64,000 nt of DNA, taken from the NCBI RefSeq assembly GCF_041088075.1, contig NZ_JBGCVY010000066.1, positions 1 to 64,000 of the forward strand, given 5' to 3'. Positions 61,701-64,000 of this stretch are shown here, in pieces. Below the pieces are notes generated by a model. The model was not told the origin of the DNA, searched no databases, and saw nothing but the letters and a program-made list of their open reading frames with translations. Position 1 is the stretch's first letter, and every line of letters starts with the position of its first letter. The stretch comes from Mucilaginibacter_A sp041088075 (GTDB lineage Bacteria > Bacteroidota > Bacteroidia > Sphingobacteriales > Sphingobacteriaceae). The translations under genes were made by a program, and so were the position numbers.

Positions 61701-62138
61701 TTACATTAGCCCAAACTTTCGTTTTAATTTTACAGGAATAACTTTACTTGATTGTAAACGCTCCAATATTTGTATGTGATGAAAATCTGTTATTTCGCCT
61801 AAAATATTTTCCGGATGCTTTTCTAAAAATGTCGTTAAATCTTTAATGTTCATTTCAGAAATGAAATCACAATTTACATAACTGTCATATTTTAAAAAAG
61901 CATGTTCCTTTTTTGTTATCGTGATACAATTATTGGTGAAAGGTTTATCGGTATTGATGCAAACTGATGCAACTTGATTTGAATGCGCAGACACACAAAC
62001 TATAATTGCATATTTAGGATAATTAACATCTTTAAATTCCGGTATTTTAATGAGTAAAATGCATTTAGGGGAAATTTTCTTACCTAAATAATCATCTTTA
62101 AATTCTTTAGAAAAGAAATCTCCTAAAGAGGGAGGCAT
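61701..62138 (-). CDS. Toxin-like partner of a Panacea antitoxin (SH3-barrel, PemK-like)
   Basis: A 145-residue protein encoded downstream of, and overlapping by 16 bases, a Panacea-domain gene. KPKYFIV-like KYAIIVCVSAHSNQVASVCINTD, the DSYVNCDFI motif and the beta-rich layout resemble the small toxin partners of Panacea antitoxins with a PemK/MazF-like barrel. The assignment rests on gene order and general pattern; no catalytic residue can be named. It would be neutralised by the upstream protein. It is AT-rich in comparison with the core genes. Confidence 0.5.
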   Translation of the reverse strand: MPPSLGDFFSKEFKDDYLGKKISPKCILLIKIPEFKDVNYPKYAIIVCVSAHSNQVASVCINTDKPFTNNCITITKKEHAFLKYDSYVNCDFISEMNIKDLTTFLEKHPENILGEITDFHHIQILERLQSSKVIPVKLKRKFGLM

Positions 62139-62683
62139 TGAGTCAGTCTTTTAAATTCATAAGATTCAGTGATAAATCTTATTTGGCTTTCTGATAAATT
62201 TTCCTGCTCAAAAATGTATTGCAAGTCAACAAAATTTTCATTGAGCTTTTCGGCTTTGTTGTAAGCTTTATCGTGTGCTTTACTTTTTAGCTGACTAAAA
62301 TTTAAATCCTTATTTTCTGCTATGGCTTGGCTGAGGCATTCAATATCACTCTCTGATAATTCTTCAATGTCTAACTCTTGGTTAGGTTTAAAAGTTGTAT
62401 TGCTGATAATATGAAAAATTCCGTCACTGTTCTTTTCTTTGAGCAAATTGTAAGACGAAGAAGGAGTTGAGCCATGTTCAAGTCGGGCAATTGTATCGTC
62501 CGTAATTAACCGGCCGTATTTTATCAAATGCTTAACTTCAGCAAAATACAAAATTTTCAAAGCCGTATATTTATCAGCTATGCCTTGCTCGTTAGCTACT
62601 TTATTTGCGATAAATATCAATGAATTGACAGCCTTTACTTTATCAAAGGTTCTGCTTATCATTGGTTCAATTGAGGTTTGCAT
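62123..62683 (-). CDS. Panacea-domain (DUF4065) antitoxin
   Basis: A 186-residue protein. RTFDKVKAVNSLIFIANKVANEQG..DKYTALKILYFAEVKHLIKYGRLITDDTIARLEHG and TPSSSYNLLK are the hallmarks of the Panacea domain (formerly SocA/DUF4065), which neutralises many unrelated toxins. The C-terminal half (about 95-186) is helical with no known motif and may be the partner-specific part. The gene is first in the pair, with the usual antitoxin-first order, and overlaps the toxin-like gene. Expression probably starts just upstream, next to a subfamily A element. Confidence 0.8.
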   Translation of the reverse strand: MQTSIEPMISRTFDKVKAVNSLIFIANKVANEQGIADKYTALKILYFAEVKHLIKYGRLITDDTIARLEHGSTPSSSYNLLKEKNSDGIFHIISNTTFKPNQELDIEELSESDIECLSQAIAENKDLNFSQLKSKAHDKAYNKAEKLNENFVDLQYIFEQENLSESQIRFITESYEFKRLTQCLPL

Positions 62684-62791
62684 CTGTTTAAATATACCTA
62701 AATGTTTGGAACAAAGTTTTTAAAATTTTAAATTAATTTGTTGAAACCGAAACCAAATATACTAACTTTTTTAGTGGCAGTTAAACAATGT

Positions 62792-62958
62792 AGTTGTTTA
62801 AACTTTTTTTCCGGCCAGTTTTTTTGACTGATACTTCTTTTATCCTATAAAAATTGGTGCTTTTACCAGCCTAACCAAATCAAAAAATATTACCCACCAG
62901 TTTTTATAGGGTAAAAGAAGCATGGTGCAAAGCACAAAACAACAAGTTTAAACAAGTT
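62792..62958. repeat. Complete subfamily A element with outer and inner inverted repeats, copy 9
   Basis: Outer ends agttgtttaaactt (62792-62805) and aagtttaaacaagtt (62944-62958). Inner arms atacttcttttatc + ctataaaaattggtg and caccagttttta + gggtaaaagaagcat (62831-62923). Length 167 bp. Confidence 0.88.
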
Positions 62959-62978
62959 CGATAAATAAAATTTTTTGC

Positions 62979-63038
62979 CTACACATCCAACAAACTCAAA
63001 TCAAACTTTAGCGGGATAAAATCAGTTAGCCGAAACAG
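62979..63038 (-). pseudogene. Duplicated 3' end of the gene at the right window edge
   Basis: Read on the minus strand, codons give FIPLKFDLSLLDV and stop, against YIIPPKFDLSMLDI and stop at the window's right end (63936-64000). DNA identity is high over about 40 bases (atccaaca..ctcaaatcaaactttagcggga). The fragment has no gene context upstream of 63038; it is a cut-off 3' end next to a subfamily A element, as at dxs. Confidence 0.65.
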
Positions 63039-63076
63039 AATAATTAATTTAAAAAACTAAACAGAATAAATTTTTA

Positions 63077-63106
63077 TTGTTAATCAATAAAGAGTATCTA
63101 TATTTG
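63077..63106 (+). promoter_or_regulatory. Promoter of the DUF2975-HTH operon
   Basis: TTG (63077-63079), a 19-base spacer and TATATTTG (63099-63106), an exact fit to the Bacteroidota consensus TTG-N19-TAxxTTTG. The ATG follows at 63129. Confidence 0.75.
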
Positions 63107-63128
63107 AACCTAATTAAAGTAATCAAAT

Positions 63129-63719
63129 ATGAAAAGTATCAGTATTAATTATTGGCTCAAAGCTATCAAGATAGTTTTGTGGATATCCTTGATAGGATTT
63201 GGCTTAACCCTGTTTAATACAGCAGGTTTAGTTTTTACGAATAATAAAATGTTTGCAGATGTCAGATTGAAAAACGCAGAAACAACGAGCCTTGCACAAG
63301 CAGAGTTGAAAACGAATCGGGGTGTATTAGCATTTAAATCAGATAATGTTTTAGACAGGTTGGTATTCCAACATGTTTATGGTTATCATGATTTTATACA
63401 ATCTTTTTTTACATTTATTACTTGCTGTATCCTGCTGATAACGATTAAAGGAATTGATCCCAATAGCCCGTTTACTTTAACTATAGCAAAAAGAATATCA
63501 ATAATTGGTAGTTTGTATATTATATATGGTTTAGTAAGTATAGGGGCTGGATTTTATCTTGTATCAAGAGTTGAGGCTATTATGAAGCAGGTTACAGGAG
63601 ATTACACAAGTTTTAGAGACGACTTATCCAATATCAAAGTTGGCATATTTATCTTGATTTTTGCATTTATATACAAAATATGTGTTACTTATCAGGAAGA
63701 AAACCGGTTAACAGTTTAA
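63129..63719 (+). CDS. DUF2975 membrane protein
   Basis: A 196-residue protein with four transmembrane segments (starting at KIVLWISLIGFGLTLFN, and around 100-115, 130-150 and 165-185) typical of DUF2975, a family of unknown function that is often encoded beside a small HTH regulator, as here. The regulator starts two bases after the stop codon. AT-rich codon use. The pair lies between two copies of a gene 3' end, suggesting that it was inserted there. Confidence 0.83.
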   Translation: MKSISINYWLKAIKIVLWISLIGFGLTLFNTAGLVFTNNKMFADVRLKNAETTSLAQAELKTNRGVLAFKSDNVLDRLVFQHVYGYHDFIQSFFTFITCCILLITIKGIDPNSPFTLTIAKRISIIGSLYIIYGLVSIGAGFYLVSRVEAIMKQVTGDYTSFRDDLSNIKVGIFILIFAFIYKICVTYQEENRLTV

Positions 63720-63721
63720 TA

Positions 63722-63928
63722 ATGCCGATTATAGTAAACTTAGATGTGATGATGGCAAAGCGAAAGGTATCACTTAATGAATTGCAACAAAAAGTCGGTA
63801 TTACTTTGGCTAACTTATCTATTTTAAAAACCGGGAAAGCCAGAGCTATTCGTTTTGAAACCTTGGCTGCTATTTGTAAAGCACTAAACTGTCAACCTGG
63901 AGATATTTTAGAATATCAGGATTCCTAA
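63722..63928 (+). CDS. Small HTH regulator (YozG/HTH_26-like)
   Basis: A 68-residue transcription factor with one Xre-type helix-turn-helix: MMAKRKVSLNELQQKVGITLANLSILKTGKARAIRFETLAAICKALNCQPGDILEY, the full HTH_26 pattern ending in the usual C-terminal ILEY. ATG 63722 is chosen, the first in frame after the DUF2975 stop. It probably regulates the DUF2975 gene and itself from the promoter at 63077. Confidence 0.87.
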   Translation: MPIIVNLDVMMAKRKVSLNELQQKVGITLANLSILKTGKARAIRFETLAAICKALNCQPGDILEYQDS

Positions 63929-63935
63929 ATTGTTT

Positions 63936-64000
63936 CTAAATATCCAACATACTTAAATCAAACTTTGGCGGGATGATATAACGCAACTGTACCAAACCGC
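63936..64000 (-). CDS. C-terminal end of a gene continuing beyond the window
   Basis: The minus-strand frame ending with TAG at 63936-63938 reads LVQLRYIIPPKFDLSMLDI as its last residues. It is the intact version of the fragment at 62979-63038. The identity of the gene cannot be told from 20 codons. Confidence 0.5.
   Translation of the reverse strand, partial: GLVQLRYIIPPKFDLSMLDI

Noticed and set aside
10022..62923. CRISPR array
   Set aside because: The repeats are widely scattered, palindromic, of unequal spacing, and no cas gene is present.
1..64000. tRNA or rRNA genes
   Set aside because: No cloverleaf with TTCGAATC-type arms or rRNA signature was seen in any intergenic stretch; a covariance-model search would settle it.

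Overview
The window is a piece of a Bacteroidota chromosome, most likely Sphingobacteriales (Pedobacter/Mucilaginibacter-like). The support is a full-length SprA gliding/type IX secretion translocon gene, several Bacteroidota-restricted families (DUF6427, DUF2480, DUF3108/3109, DUF4292, a RemB/Wzi-like barrel), Bacteroidota-type promoters (TTG-N19-TAxxTTTG) and an almost complete lack of Shine-Dalgarno sequences. No rRNA, tRNA or CRISPR array was seen.

Layout. 1-300: the edge of an IS3-type element next to a PIN-toxin remnant. 0.3-16.5 kb: housekeeping genes (uvrB, upp, a HAD nucleotidase, purQ, coaX) and envelope genes (lptC, a PpiD-like chaperone, barrels). 16.9-20.0 kb: accessory membrane genes, a winged-helix regulator and a creD remnant that keeps its operator. 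20.3-25.4 kb: a 4.6-kb cassette (AlkB-type dioxygenase, a hypermodified-base-type protein, AraC regulator, DoxX-like protein) flanked by two diverged copies of the dxs 3' end and its downstream repeat. 25.4-45.6 kb: dxs, glyA, comF, rlmN, an amidohydrolase, acyP, flippase-dut-TPR-DUF4292-EnvC-like, two tatA genes, gatA, an MltD-like transglycosylase, malic enzyme and ruvA. 45.6-52.6 kb: sprA. 52.9-61.7 kb: barrel, YoaK, gcvH-vanZ-lipoprotein, a GC-richer oxalate decarboxylase that looks acquired, feoAB and SprT. 61.7-64 kb: a Panacea-type toxin-antitoxin pair, then DUF2975 + HTH, again bracketed by a duplicated gene 3' end.

The most striking feature is a highly iterated 14-base word, ggtaaaagaagcat, with allowed variation (GRTAAAAGAAGYAT). 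I counted about 50 copies on the two strands in 64 kb. Most lie in intergenic inverted pairs about 80-97 bp long that form hairpins. Several of these sit inside a larger element with outer TTTAAAC-type inverted ends. About nine copies are in frame inside genes, and others touch a start or stop codon. A sister word, ggtaaaaacagtat, is also scattered. The pattern of coding and intergenic copies, with intergenic inverted pairs acting as probable terminators, resembles DNA uptake sequences or REP/MITE families of other bacteria. No transposase for it is present here.

Functionally, the conserved blocks deal with DNA repair, nucleotide and cofactor supply and the cell envelope (LPS export, outer-membrane folding, peptidoglycan, Tat, SprA). 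The accessory material is concentrated where repeats are dense and where 3' ends of core genes are duplicated. This suggests that these repeat-rich gene ends are where new DNA enters.
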